Assembly (NCBI RefSeq): GCF_000422085.1
Contig: NC_021741.1
Span: 3,472,001 to 3,536,000, forward strand
Reading direction: 5' to 3'
Source of the DNA: Serratia liquefaciens ATCC 27592
Lineage (GTDB): Bacteria > Pseudomonadota > Gammaproteobacteria > Enterobacterales > Enterobacteriaceae
Length of the DNA: 64,000 nt
Part shown: piece by piece, positions 15,221 through 24,985 of the stretch
How positions within the stretch are numbered: the first letter of the stretch is position 1
Layout: each line of letters opens with the position of its first letter
Position numbers and translations under genes: made by a program
The notes under the pieces: generated by a model
Database searches by the model: none
Told to the model about the DNA's origin: nothing
What the model saw: the letters and a program-made list of their open reading frames with translations, nothing else

Positions 15221-18091
15221 TCAGGCGTTTTCCGATTCGGCACGCATGTTACGCACCTGAAGGCTGTAATACGCCAATGTTTGCTCCAGCGTTTCCAGCG
15301 TCACCGGTTTCGACAAGCAGTTATCCATCCCCGCCTCAATACAGCGCTGTTTCTCTTCCGCCAGGGCATTCGCCGTCACACCGATCACCGGAGAGGTAAA
15401 GTCCAACTCACGCAGACGCTGAGTCAGGTGATAACCATCCATGTTCGGCATATTGACGTCGGTCAGTACGATGTCGACGGTGTTACGACTGAGTACATCC
15501 AACGCGTCGACCCCATCATTGGCCGTCACCACCTGGTAGCCCAGCGAGCTAAGCTGATCGGACAGCAACCGACGGTTGATCGGATGGTCGTCCACCACCA
15601 GTAAATGAATATCACCGTTGTCGATCAAGCTAGCCTTGGCCGGCAACGGCAATTGTGCCAGGGTATTGCCGCTTTCACCTTGAGTGCCAAACAGCCGGTT
15701 AAGCAGCACCAGGGTTTCACGCGGCGTAGAGGTGCTGTGCATCCAGTAACCCGGGCGCGTTTCCTGCGACGGGCCGATGTGCTCAATGGAAAATTGGATC
15801 TGCGCCAGCAGCGGCGTGCTAATCATCAACGGGTGATCGCTGAGCATGACTTCGCCTTCGGCGGTGTCCTGCCCCTGATGGCGTAATACCGTCGCACCAT
15901 AACCGCCCAGGATCTCCATCAGGTAACTTTCCAGCCGCTGGTTGCGAATATCCAGCCACAGCGTTTTGCCCTGCCAGGTATCGCTCGGCTGCGGGATCGG
16001 GAACTGGGCGCTAAACAGAGGAATACGGATGGTGAACAGGCTGCCTAATCCCGGTTCGGATTCAACGGCAATGTCGCCGTCCATCATGTTGATCAGCTTC
16101 TCGCAAATCGCCAGCCCCAGTCCGGTACCCTGAAAATGGCGCTGCACACCGCTGCCCACCTGGAAGAATGGGTCAAACAGGCGGGTAATTTCTTTCTCAG
16201 GAATACCGACTCCGGTGTCGCGAACGCTGAATTCCAGATAATTGCCACGGGTGCAGACCTGCAGGATGATGCAGCCGGTATCGGTGAACTTAATGGCATT
16301 GTTCAACAAGTTGGACAACACCTGCTGCAATCGAACTGGATCGCCGGAAATGCGCTCAGGCACGTTTTGCTCGATAAAGCAGTACAGCCCCAACCGCTTC
16401 TTCACCACCAGCGGTAAATAGTTGCCGGCGATGTGGGTAATCACCTCCAGACAGGAGAACTCCCGCGGTTCAATCTTCAACTGCTCGGATTCAATTTTCG
16501 AGAAGTCCAGAATATCGCTGATGATCTTCAGCAGCAGCCCGGAAGAATTGTTCATCGCATTGACCAGTCGATCAACGCCCTGCGGCAACGCCTTGGTCTG
16601 CAGCAAATCGAGGTTGCCGATAATGCCGTACAGCGGCGTACGTAATTCATGGCTAACGGTCGCCAGGAACATCGATTTCGATTGGCTGGCCTGTTCCGCG
16701 GCGGCGGCCATCTCTTGCAGCGATTCTTCCATTTTCACGCGGGCGCTGACATCCACCAGCACACAAATCGCCACATCCTCATTACGATAGCGAGAATGAA
16801 CGAAGCTGATCTGCAGGTTATTATTATTACTGGTCATCACATCGACAAAATTCACCTGCTGTTCGCAGATGATACGTGTAATGCGATCACGGTCTTCGTG
16901 GGTCAGTAAGTTGATGTAATTGTGTGCCAGTTCGTTACTCAGAATATTGGTTCCATCGCTGATGCGCAGAATACAGATGCCCACCGGCGCCGAGGCGACA
17001 ATTTTGCGGTTAAACTGCTCATGTTCTTCCAGCCGGAAGGCGTTATCCTCTGCCGGCAGGAACATTTTTCGCTCAAACAGCCAGGCCAGCGTAAACAGCA
17101 CAATGGCGGACAGCAAGTTCAGCAGCACCGCATTGAGAATCAACATCTTGAAGCGCTCAACCACCGTCTTTACCGGCACGGCATAAACGATGCTGAGCGA
17201 GGACGGCGGCAAAGCCTTTTTCATTATCAGGTCGTGGTAATTATCGACATAACCAAAGTAGGCCTGATCGGGCGGATAGCTGTCGGGCGCTTGCGCATTG
17301 CGTTCACCATCCGCCAGTTGCAGTATCGGTTCGTTGTTTTCGTCCAGCAAGGTCACAGCAATGGGCAAGTTGCCGGTAGTCACGAAGTCTTCCAGACGTA
17401 TAGTCTGCTCTATGCCCAGCAACGCCTCCAGCTTGGAACCAATATAGATTGGCGTCAGCACATACAAATAGCCGACATCCGGTCGCTGCTGGCTTGGGCT
17501 GATCCAGTACAGGTTATTGTCTTTATCCTGGTACTTAGCGTTGCGATATTTAAGGATGCGCTCATGCAGGGTTTTCAAGGCCTCTGCGCGGTTAGCCACG
17601 CCGCTGCTGCTGCCGAACTCTGCCATACACAGGCTATCGCCACCGATGAAAAATACCCGGTTGAGATCGTAAGCTGCGACGAAGTTCTCTTTCCAGTACT
17701 GGATCAGCCCGCTCAACGCATTGAGCGAGTTGCGATAGGTGGTATTAAGTGAACAGTTAGACTCAGGATACAGCGGGAAAAACTCCGGCGAGCTGGTCTT
17801 GCCGGGAAAAATGCCGCTGAACATATCCATACTGCTGACCGAGCCATTGAGGCGGTTTTCTGCCATATATTTGATATCACGAATGATATCGGCCGAATGA
17901 CGGATATAGCCCTGTGCCTGATCAAAATTGAGATTGTAGTCCTGGCGGATGTCAGATTCTTTCTGATGCAGGATATTCAGGATATAGAAAGTGGTGAGCA
18001 ACGCCCCCAACGACCACAGCATTATCGCCAGCACCCGGAACAGATAGCGGGAAATCTTTAACGTGGTGCGAAAAGAGGCTAAATATTTCAA
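15221..18091 (-). CDS. rcsC: Hybrid sensor histidine kinase RcsC
   Basis: 956 residues (949 in E. coli). It has two membrane helices (about 20-40 and 313-335) around a periplasmic domain, then a PAS/HAMP-like linker and the HisKA domain with the phosphorylated His in FLATVSHELRTPLYG near residue 485. The ATPase domain shows NNAIKF, DTGVGIP and GTGLGL. The RcsC-type ABL domain and a C-terminal receiver follow, the latter with VDDHPINR and the Asp of IVLTDVNMPNMDGY near residue 881. It autophosphorylates and passes phosphate to RcsD and then RcsB. It is convergent with rcsDB. In E. coli atoSC-type genes separate rcsC from gyrA; here they are adjacent. Confidence 0.97.
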   Translation of the reverse strand: MKYLASFRTTLKISRYLFRVLAIMLWSLGALLTTFYILNILHQKESDIRQDYNLNFDQAQGYIRHSADIIRDIKYMAENRLNGSVSSMDMFSGIFPGKTSSPEFFPLYPESNCSLNTTYRNSLNALSGLIQYWKENFVAAYDLNRVFFIGGDSLCMAEFGSSSGVANRAEALKTLHERILKYRNAKYQDKDNNLYWISPSQQRPDVGYLYVLTPIYIGSKLEALLGIEQTIRLEDFVTTGNLPIAVTLLDENNEPILQLADGERNAQAPDSYPPDQAYFGYVDNYHDLIMKKALPPSSLSIVYAVPVKTVVERFKMLILNAVLLNLLSAIVLFTLAWLFERKMFLPAEDNAFRLEEHEQFNRKIVASAPVGICILRISDGTNILSNELAHNYINLLTHEDRDRITRIICEQQVNFVDVMTSNNNNLQISFVHSRYRNEDVAICVLVDVSARVKMEESLQEMAAAAEQASQSKSMFLATVSHELRTPLYGIIGNLDLLQTKALPQGVDRLVNAMNNSSGLLLKIISDILDFSKIESEQLKIEPREFSCLEVITHIAGNYLPLVVKKRLGLYCFIEQNVPERISGDPVRLQQVLSNLLNNAIKFTDTGCIILQVCTRGNYLEFSVRDTGVGIPEKEITRLFDPFFQVGSGVQRHFQGTGLGLAICEKLINMMDGDIAVESEPGLGSLFTIRIPLFSAQFPIPQPSDTWQGKTLWLDIRNQRLESYLMEILGGYGATVLRHQGQDTAEGEVMLSDHPLMISTPLLAQIQFSIEHIGPSQETRPGYWMHSTSTPRETLVLLNRLFGTQGESGNTLAQLPLPAKASLIDNGDIHLLVVDDHPINRRLLSDQLSSLGYQVVTANDGVDALDVLSRNTVDIVLTDVNMPNMDGYHLTQRLRELDFTSPVIGVTANALAEEKQRCIEAGMDNCLSKPVTLETLEQTLAYYSLQVRNMRAESENA

Positions 18092-18182
18092 TCGGATACC
18101 ATACGAATGTGAGTGGCGACCAGCGCGTTCATAGCAGAGCCGGGAGCTTTAGCTTGAGTTCGCTAATTAAACCATATAACTG

Positions 18183-18212
18183 AAAAAGGGCCTAGCATCG
18201 CTGCCAGGCCCT
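18183..18212 (-). terminator. Terminator of gyrA
   Basis: AGGGCCT (18187-18193) pairs with AGGCCCT (18206-18212), with a small AGC/GCT stem inside; on the minus strand five T follow. It lies 43 bases beyond the gyrA stop codon. Confidence 0.88.
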
Positions 18213-18255
18213 GTATTCATCTGTGCGATAGGGGCGTTATGCCGCCCACTATGGC

Positions 18256-20907
18256 TTAGACGTTGTCATCTTCCGCGTCGTCTACCGCTTCAGAATCGTC
18301 GTCGCCTTCATCCAGCGGCGTAGCGTCTTCTTCTACGGCTTCTGCGCCGGCTTCCAGACTATCCAGCTCTTCGTCTTCTACCGGTTCGGCAACGCGCTGC
18401 AGGCCGACGACATTCTCGTCTTCCGCAGTACGGATCAGCGTAACACCCTGGGTATTACGGCCAACCACGCTGACTTCCGAAACGCGAGTACGCACCAGCG
18501 TACCGGCATCGGTGATCATCATGATCTGATCGGTGGTATCCACCTGCACCGCACCCACTACCTGACCATTACGCTCGCTCACCTTGATGGAGATAACCCC
18601 TTGGGTGGCACGTGACTTGGTCGGGTATTCGGTGACCGCAGTACGCTTACCGTAGCCGTTCTGGGTAACGGTCAGAATATCGCCTTCACCGCGAGGCACA
18701 ATCAGGGAGATAACGCTGTCGCCTTCACCCAGGTTGATACCGCGCACGCCGGTAGCAGTACGGCCCATTGAACGCACCTGCGTTTCCGGGAAGCGAACCA
18801 CTTTACCGTTGGCGGAGAACAGCATGACTTCGTTACTGCCGTCGGTCAGGTCAACGCCAATCAGCTCGTCACCCTCATTGAGGTTAACGGCGATGATGCC
18901 GGCGCTGCGTGGGCGGCTAAAGTCGGTCAACGCGGTTTTCTTCACGGTGCCGCTGGCGGTTGCCATGAACACATGACGCCCTTCTTCATACTCGCGCACC
19001 GGCAGAATGGCGGTGATACGCTCATTGGCTTCCAGCGGCAGCAAGTTGACGATTGGACGACCACGTGCGCCACGGCTGGCTTCAGGCAGTTGATACACCT
19101 TCATCCAGTACAGGCGGCCACGGCTGGAGAAGCACAGGATCGTATCGTGGGTGTTAGCCACCAACAGACGATCGATAAAGTCTTCTTCTTTAATACGTGC
19201 AGCGGACTTGCCCTTACCGCCGCGGCGTTGCGCTTCATAGTCGCTCAATGGCTGATACTTCACATAGCCCTGGTGCGACAGCGTAACTACCACGTCTTCC
19301 TGGTTGATCAGGTCTTCGATATTGATATCTGAAGTATTGGCGGTGATCTCGGTACGACGGCCGTCGTTGTACAACTCTTTGATTGCAATCAGCTCTTCGC
19401 GGATCACTTCCATCAGGCGGTCTGGGTTTTCCAGAATAAAGATCAGCTCGGCAATGGCGGTCAGCAGCTCTTTATACTCGTCCAGCAGCTTTTCGTGCTC
19501 CAGGCCGGTCAGTTTCTGCAGGCGCAGATCCAAAATTGCCTGAGCTTGCTGCTCGGTCAGGTGATATTTGCCGTCACGGATGCCGAACTCCGGCTCCAGC
19601 CACTCAGGGCGAGCCGCGTCATCACCCGCGCGTTCCAGCATGGCACTCACGTTACCGAGTTCCCATGCCTGAGCAACCAATCCGGCTTTCGCTTCCGCAG
19701 GGGTCGGCGCGCGACGGATCAGTTCAATGATCGGATCGATGTTGGCCAGAGCAATAGCTAAGGCTTCCAGAATGTGGGCGCGATCGCGAGCTTTACGCAG
19801 TTCAAAGATGGTACGACGGGTGACCACTTCACGGCGGTGACGAACAAACGCCTGCAAAATGTCTTTCAGGTTCAGCAACTTCGGCTGCCCCTGGTGCAAT
19901 GCCACCATGTTGATACCGAAGGTGACCTGCAATTGCGTCAGTGAGTACAGGTTGTTCAGTACCACTTCGCCAACCGCATCGCGCTTGACTTCAATGACAA
20001 TACGCATGCCGTCTTTGTCGGACTCGTCACGCAGTGCGCTGATGCCTTCCACGCGCTTTTCTTTAACCAGCTCGGCGATCTTCTCGATCAGACGCGCCTT
20101 GTTCACCTGATACGGGATCTCGTGAACAATAATGGTTTCGCGACCAGTTTTGGCATCGGCTTCCACTTCAGCGCGCGCACGGACATAAACTTTACCGCGC
20201 CCGGTACGATAGGCCTCTTCGATACCGCGACGACCGTTGATGATCGCCGCCGTAGGGAAGTCCGGCCCCGGAATGTGTTCCATCAGGCCTTCGATGCTGA
20301 TGTTTTCATCATCGATGTAGGCCAGACAGCCGTTGATAACCTCTGACAGGTTATGCGGCGGAATGTTGGTGGCCATACCCACGGCAATACCCGACGAGCC
20401 GTTAACCAGCAGGTTCGGGATCTTGGTTGGCATGACGGCTGGGATCTGCTCGGTGCCATCGTAGTTAGGCACAAAGTCGACGGTTTCTTTTTCCAGATCC
20501 GCCAGCAGTTCGTGAGCAATTTTTGACATGCGCACTTCGGTATAACGCATCGCCGCGGCGGAGTCGCCGTCGACAGAACCGAAGTTACCCTGACCGTCCA
20601 CCAGCATATAGCGCAGTGAGAACGGTTGGGCCAAACGCACGATGGTGTCGTAAACCGCGCTGTCACCGTGTGGGTGATATTTACCGATGACGTCCCCGAC
20701 GACACGGGCCGATTTCTTGTATGGTTTATTCCAGTCGTTACCCAGTACGTTCATCGCGTACAAAACGCGGCGGTGTACCGGCTTCAGTCCATCACGAACA
20801 TCTGGCAGCGCACGTCCGACAATTACGGACATCGCGTAGTCCAGATACGAGTTTTTCAACTCGTCTTCGATGTTTACCGGTGTGATTTCTCTGGCAAGGT
20901 CGCTCAT
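18256..20907 (-). CDS. gyrA: DNA gyrase subunit A
   Basis: 883 residues (875 in E. coli). It is the DNA cleavage and wrapping subunit of gyrase and works with GyrB to introduce negative supercoils. The winged-helix domain holds the catalytic Tyr122 in [11 protein letters not shown]. The quinolone-resistance region reads [17 protein letters not shown] with Ser83 and Asp87, the susceptible state. The C-terminal beta-pinwheel domain contains the GyrA box QRRGGKG, needed for DNA wrapping. The protein ends in a long acidic tail (about 40 residues rich in Asp and Glu), slightly longer than in E. coli, which tunes supercoiling. The gene is transcribed alone. Confidence 0.99.
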   Translation of the reverse strand: MSDLAREITPVNIEDELKNSYLDYAMSVIVGRALPDVRDGLKPVHRRVLYAMNVLGNDWNKPYKKSARVVGDVIGKYHPHGDSAVYDTIVRLAQPFSLRYMLVDGQGNFGSVDGDSAAAMRYTEVRMSKIAHELLADLEKETVDFVPNYDGTEQIPAVMPTKIPNLLVNGSSGIAVGMATNIPPHNLSEVINGCLAYIDDENISIEGLMEHIPGPDFPTAAIINGRRGIEEAYRTGRGKVYVRARAEVEADAKTGRETIIVHEIPYQVNKARLIEKIAELVKEKRVEGISALRDESDKDGMRIVIEVKRDAVGEVVLNNLYSLTQLQVTFGINMVALHQGQPKLLNLKDILQAFVRHRREVVTRRTIFELRKARDRAHILEALAIALANIDPIIELIRRAPTPAEAKAGLVAQAWELGNVSAMLERAGDDAARPEWLEPEFGIRDGKYHLTEQQAQAILDLRLQKLTGLEHEKLLDEYKELLTAIAELIFILENPDRLMEVIREELIAIKELYNDGRRTEITANTSDINIEDLINQEDVVVTLSHQGYVKYQPLSDYEAQRRGGKGKSAARIKEEDFIDRLLVANTHDTILCFSSRGRLYWMKVYQLPEASRGARGRPIVNLLPLEANERITAILPVREYEEGRHVFMATASGTVKKTALTDFSRPRSAGIIAVNLNEGDELIGVDLTDGSNEVMLFSANGKVVRFPETQVRSMGRTATGVRGINLGEGDSVISLIVPRGEGDILTVTQNGYGKRTAVTEYPTKSRATQGVISIKVSERNGQVVGAVQVDTTDQIMMITDAGTLVRTRVSEVSVVGRNTQGVTLIRTAEDENVVGLQRVAEPVEDEELDSLEAGAEAVEEDATPLDEGDDDSEAVDDAEDDNV

Positions 20908-21119
20908 GGAGCTGCTATCCCTCTACTAATGATTCATCTGCCCGCTGCCATAGTGGCAAAGGTGTAAAACTATATCACAAAGCACGCTTTACGGGAAAAT
21001 AACCGCCGCCGATTCACTGAAATTGTGCATATATGTGCGCTAAAAATGCATCGGCGCAGACGGCGCTGCGCCGGAACATGTATAATCCGCGCAACGAGAA
21101 CCAGGAGCCAAATACGCCC

Positions 21120-21845
21120 ATGAATGCAGAATCATCCAGCCAAGCGCAAAACGTAGACCATCAGGAAATCGCCAAGTTCGAGGCCGTGGCCTCTCGCTGG
21201 TGGGATTTGGAAGGTGAGTTCAAACCGCTGCACCGTATCAACCCGCTGCGTCTGAATTATATCCTGCAACGTTCAGGCGGCATTTTTGATAAAACCGTCC
21301 TCGACGTGGGCTGCGGTGGCGGCATTCTGGCGGAAAGCATGGCGCGTGAAGGTGCCAAAGTGACCGGTTTGGACATGGGCGCCGAGCCATTGCAAGTGGC
21401 CCGATTACACGCGCTGGAAACCGGCATGAATGTGGATTACGTGCAGGAAACGGTAGAGAGCCACGCCCAGGCCAACCCGCAAAAATACGACGTCGTGACC
21501 TGTATGGAAATGCTGGAACACGTTCCCGATCCGGCTTCGGTGGTGCGCGCCTGCGCTCACCTGGTCAAACCGGGTGGTCATGTGTTCTTCTCCACCATCA
21601 ACCGCAACACCAAGGCCTGGTTGATGGCGGTCATAGGTGCGGAATATATTCTGAAGATGGTCCCGCAGGGTACCCACGACCATAAGAAATTCATCCGCCC
21701 TTCTGAACTGATCGGCTGGATCGACCACACGCCGCTGCGCGAAAAACACATGATTGGCCTGCATTACAACCCGATCACCGACCACTTCAAGCTGGGCGGC
21801 AACGTTGATGTGAACTACATGGTACATACTCAACACGAAGGCTGA
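21120..21845 (+). CDS. ubiG: Ubiquinone biosynthesis O-methyltransferase UbiG
   Basis: 241 residues. It catalyses both O-methylations of ubiquinone synthesis (3-demethylubiquinol and the earlier polyprenyl-catechol) using S-adenosylmethionine. [16 protein letters not shown] (about residues 59-74) is the cofactor-binding motif, and [34 protein letters not shown] is the UbiG N-terminal signature. ATG 21120 is chosen because it matches the E. coli start and has an AGGAG 12 bases upstream; the frame stays open 87 bases further up without a ribosome site. It is divergent from gyrA, as in E. coli. A weak hairpin follows at 21859. Confidence 0.97.
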   Translation: MNAESSSQAQNVDHQEIAKFEAVASRWWDLEGEFKPLHRINPLRLNYILQRSGGIFDKTVLDVGCGGGILAESMAREGAKVTGLDMGAEPLQVARLHALETGMNVDYVQETVESHAQANPQKYDVVTCMEMLEHVPDPASVVRACAHLVKPGGHVFFSTINRNTKAWLMAVIGAEYILKMVPQGTHDHKKFIRPSELIGWIDHTPLREKHMIGLHYNPITDHFKLGGNVDVNYMVHTQHEG

Positions 21846-21858
21846 TGCCGCTCTCAAA

Positions 21859-21886
21859 TGCGGTGAGTGTTTAAGCGCTCGCCGCA
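21859..21886. terminator. Hairpin between convergent ubiG and gntR-type gene
   Basis: TGCGGTGAG (21859-21867) pairs with CTCGCCGCA (21878-21886) with one T-G wobble. No long T-run follows in either direction, so it is at best a weak shared terminator. Confidence 0.5.
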
Positions 21887-21905
21887 CAAAAATAAATGCC
21901 CTTCT

Positions 21906-22634
21906 TCAGGCCCCGTCATTGGCCTTCTCGCCCTTTTCAATCAAAGAGTTGACCGCCGTATTAAAATGGTTCGTCATCGCTTTCATCGCTCCTTCCGCGT
22001 CCTTGGCGCAAACGCAATCGCAAATATCCTGATGCAAAGAGACAATCTGTTTTCTTTCGGCGTCGGTTCCACTTTGCGCCTCAAGGCCAGCATGGATAGA
22101 ACGTCTGAGTTGTTCATGCAGGGATTGCAATAAAATAGCGGACAGAGGGTTGCGAGATGCCCTGGCAATAATGAGATGGAAGTTAATGTCATGCTGAATG
22201 AATTTGTCTGTATCGAAGATACAATCCTCAATCTGCTTCATCTCATCCTGTAACTGGCGAAAATCCTCTTCATTGCCGTTGGTCGCCGCCATGCCGGCAC
22301 TGCCGATTTCAAGCCACTGACGCACGCTAAGTATTTGGGAGACGGACACCTGATTTGAAGCTATAGCAAAGCCAAAAATAAGCTCAAGCACGCTGCTGTC
22401 GAACGCTTTCACTCGCGGGACTTTACCGCTTTTTATCTCCAGAATACCCAGAGCGGATAGCGAACGGTATGCCTCACGGATCACACCACGACTGACACCC
22501 AGCTCCTCAATTAATTTTACTTCGCTTGGAACCGCCATCCCCGGCGTCAGCTGTTGCTGGCTTATCATATCCAGCACGTAATGCTTGATTTGCGAGGACA
22601 ATGTGTGGCTCTGAATCGGCATCTTTGTATCCAT
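21906..22634 (-). CDS. GntR-family (FadR/FCD type) repressor of the sugar-acid cluster
   Basis: 242 residues from ATG 22634, which has GGAG 9 bases upstream; five extra codons starting from TTG are possible but less likely. The N-terminal winged helix (about residues 8-75) has PGMAVPSEVKLIEELGVSRGVIREAYRSLSALGILEIKSGKVPRV, and the all-helical FCD ligand domain follows with HDINFHLIIARASRNPL and SLHQDICDCV. FCD regulators bind sugar acids, organic acids or acyl-CoA at a metal-assisted pocket. It is divergent from the catabolic genes at 22922-28408, and the gap has a perfect 12-bp-arm palindrome, so it is very likely their repressor, released by a pathway substrate. Confidence 0.88.
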   Translation of the reverse strand: MDTKMPIQSHTLSSQIKHYVLDMISQQQLTPGMAVPSEVKLIEELGVSRGVIREAYRSLSALGILEIKSGKVPRVKAFDSSVLELIFGFAIASNQVSVSQILSVRQWLEIGSAGMAATNGNEEDFRQLQDEMKQIEDCIFDTDKFIQHDINFHLIIARASRNPLSAILLQSLHEQLRRSIHAGLEAQSGTDAERKQIVSLHQDICDCVCAKDAEGAMKAMTNHFNTAVNSLIEKGEKANDGA

Positions 22635-22814
22635 TTTAAACGACTCCAAAATTTACAACTTCAAATGAACTAGATGAAAGCAATGCAGAAAACATCACGA
22701 TATTTTCTTCTCTCAGACCACCACCACAATTCAACACCATCAACGGCCCCTTCCGGGCGGTTCTCGCCGCCATTTTACTAAAAATGTGAGCTTAATATCA
22801 TATATAAAATCATC

Positions 22815-22843
22815 CCTATCAACCTGTTTGACAGGTTGATAGG
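22815..22843. promoter_or_regulatory. Perfect palindromic operator of the catabolic cluster
   Basis: Arms CCTATCAACCTG (22815-22826) and its exact complement (22832-22843) flank 5 bp. It lies in the 287-bp gap between the repressor gene and the first catabolic gene, about 80 bp before the RraA-like start. Its length and symmetry fit a dimeric GntR/FadR-type repressor; the rest of the gap shows no other clear element. Confidence 0.8.
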
Positions 22844-22921
22844 TTGCGCGTAATTTTTCCTGTGCAAACACCCGAGCCTGCTCTTAAGGCCAAATAGAAA
22901 TTGTCTTTTCAGGAGAAAAAA

Positions 22922-23608
22922 ATGTGGTCGAATGATAAAGAGCTGTTCCAACTGATGCGCACCAAGCTGTTCCCCGCCGTTGTGGGGGATATTCTTGATA
23001 CTATGGGATTTTTACATCAGTTTTTTGCCCCCTCCATTAAACCGCTTCAGATGAATATGGTGGTTGCCGGCAGAGCAATGCCAGTGCTCGAAGCCGATGT
23101 CTACGAGCTCAAATCCAGCTCTGGGCATAACGAAATCACCCAACAGCCTTTTGGGTTAATGTTTGAAGCACTGGACTCGTTGAAAGAAGACGAGGTGTAC
23201 ATCGCCACGGGAAGTTCTCTGCGTTACGCGCTTTGGGGCGGCCTGATGTCAACCCGGGCTCGTCATCTGAAAGCGGCTGGCGCCGTGCTGGATGGTTATG
23301 TACGCGACAGCAATGAAATCCTGGAATTAAATTTCCCCACGTTCTCACACGGCACTTATGCACAAGATCAAGGCCCCAGAGGAAAGGTGATCGATTATCG
23401 CGTTCCTATTGAATTTAACGGAATAAGGGTAAACCCAGGTGATATCGTCTATGGCGACCGCGATGGTGTATTAATCATCCCGCAAGAAGTTGAACGTGAC
23501 GCCATTAGTTTGGCATTAGAAAAAGTCTCCACAGAGAATCGCGTCAGGACGGCCATCAGCAATGGCATGAGCACGGTAGAGGCATTCGAAACCTTTGGCG
23601 TAATGTAA
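22922..23608 (+). CDS. RraA-like protein, probable class II aldolase/decarboxylase
   Basis: 228 residues from ATG 22922, fixed by AGGAGA just upstream; an earlier TTG lacks a site. It belongs to the RraA / 4-hydroxy-4-methyl-2-oxoglutarate aldolase family: VVGDILDTMGF near the N-terminus, LWGGLMSTRARHLKAAGAVLDGYVRDSNEI in the middle, and PGDIVYGDRDGVLIIPQE at the end. The DGYVRD segment carries the Arg and Asp that, in the aldolases, bind pyruvate and the divalent metal. True RraA (an RNase E inhibitor) is shorter and lacks catabolic neighbours. As first gene of a sugar-acid operon it probably cleaves a 2-oxo acid intermediate. The substrate is inferred, not shown. Confidence 0.82.
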   Translation: MWSNDKELFQLMRTKLFPAVVGDILDTMGFLHQFFAPSIKPLQMNMVVAGRAMPVLEADVYELKSSSGHNEITQQPFGLMFEALDSLKEDEVYIATGSSLRYALWGGLMSTRARHLKAAGAVLDGYVRDSNEILELNFPTFSHGTYAQDQGPRGKVIDYRVPIEFNGIRVNPGDIVYGDRDGVLIIPQEVERDAISLALEKVSTENRVRTAISNGMSTVEAFETFGVM

Positions 23609-23678
23609 TTTCACTAAGCCCATAATATTGATTGGCAAGGTGGGTTTATATTTAGTCATACAATATGAGTATGCAATT

Positions 23679-24983
23679 ATGAAACAGAGAAATAAAATAA
23701 TAACACTCTTGTTTATAGCCAGCATTATTAACTACCTGGATCGGGCTGCATTTTCTGTTGCCATGCCCTATATAAAAGATTATCTACAACTCTCTCCTGC
23801 TGAAATTGGTGTCATGCTGAGCAGCTTCTTCTTCGGCTATGCCTTATTTAACTTCGTCGGGGGGTACCTGTCTGACATTTACGGCCCGCGCAAAGTGATG
23901 GCCATTGCCATGCTTACCTGGTCGTTATTCTGTGGTCTGACAGGGGTCGCTTTCAGCTACATCATCCTATTTATTATTAGAGTCATTTTTGGGATGAGCG
24001 AAGGCCCGGTCAGCACCAACATCAATAAGGTCATCACCCACTGGATCCCGATTCACCAGCGCGCACGCGCCATTGGTATTGCCAATGCAGGCAATCCACT
24101 CGGAGGGGCTATCGCGGGCCCCATCGTTGGATTCCTGATCATTATGTGGAACTGGCGAGTGGCCTTTATCATCCTCATGTCACTTGGCTTTGTGTGGACC
24201 TTCTTCTGGCTGAAAAACTTTACTGACCACCCTAAAGATCACCCGAAGACCCAGCCTATTGAAATTGAAGAGTTTGAAACGGCTCTGCACAATGCGCCGG
24301 TAAACCATGATACCCAGACCAAGCTGCCGTTTCGCTTTTATCTGACACAGCCACTGGTTTTGGCGACCGGCATGGCGTTCTTCGCCATCAACTATATTCT
24401 TTATTTCTTCCTGACCTGGTTTCCCAGCTACCTCTCAATGGCAAAAGGGCTGAACATTGCTGAAATGAGTATTGCCTCCTCGATCCCATGGTTACTTGGC
24501 AGTGTGGGCATGGTCATGGGAGGCGCTGTCTCCGATTATATTTACAAGAAAAGCGGAAGATTACTTTTTTCCAGAAAGCTGCTTATTGTTGTCGGTTTAA
24601 TTGCCTCGTCTATATGCATCTGTATTGCCGGGATCGTCGACTCCGTGACCTTTGCCGTCATTATGATGTCCTTCGGCATATTCTTTATGTATCTGGCAGC
24701 ATCATCGCCCTGGTCTATTATTTCCGACAGTATTTCCGCAGATAAAGTGGGTGGCGTGGGCGGCTTTGTTCACCTGCTGGCGAATACTTCAGGCATGATC
24801 GCCCCTATTCTGACCGGTTTTATTGTTCAATACAGCGGTGGCAGTTTTATTTCAGCCTTCGTATTAGCCGGTGTCGTAGGTATTTTCGGCGCATTAAGCG
24901 TAGCGTTATTTGTCAAACCCATTAATTCAAATAAAAAAGCACAACCTCTCACGGACACCTTAACAAACCTGAGGAAACAATAA
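23679..24983 (+). CDS. MFS transporter, anion:cation symporter type (sugar acid uptake)
   Basis: 434 residues from ATG 23679. About 12 membrane helices are visible. FIASIINYLDRAAFSVAMPYI in helix 1 is the signature of the ACS family (hexuronate ExuT, galactarate/glucarate GarP/GudP, galactonate DgoT). GGYLSDIYGPRKVM between helices 2 and 3 is the general MFS motif, and the gene sits 70 bp behind the RraA-like gene. I chose 23679 because the protein then begins, as its relatives do, with a few basic residues; the frame extends upstream without a typical start. No clear Shine-Dalgarno is present; a five-codon frame overlaps the start as ATGA. A sugar acid is the expected substrate. Confidence 0.86.
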   Translation: MKQRNKIITLLFIASIINYLDRAAFSVAMPYIKDYLQLSPAEIGVMLSSFFFGYALFNFVGGYLSDIYGPRKVMAIAMLTWSLFCGLTGVAFSYIILFIIRVIFGMSEGPVSTNINKVITHWIPIHQRARAIGIANAGNPLGGAIAGPIVGFLIIMWNWRVAFIILMSLGFVWTFFWLKNFTDHPKDHPKTQPIEIEEFETALHNAPVNHDTQTKLPFRFYLTQPLVLATGMAFFAINYILYFFLTWFPSYLSMAKGLNIAEMSIASSIPWLLGSVGMVMGGAVSDYIYKKSGRLLFSRKLLIVVGLIASSICICIAGIVDSVTFAVIMMSFGIFFMYLAASSPWSIISDSISADKVGGVGGFVHLLANTSGMIAPILTGFIVQYSGGSFISAFVLAGVVGIFGALSVALFVKPINSNKKAQPLTDTLTNLRKQ

Positions 24984-24985
24984 TA

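Noticed and set aside
22901..22921. TTG start adding seven residues to the RraA-like protein
   Set aside because: AGGAGA lies just before the ATG at 22922 and would be inside the coding region of the longer form.
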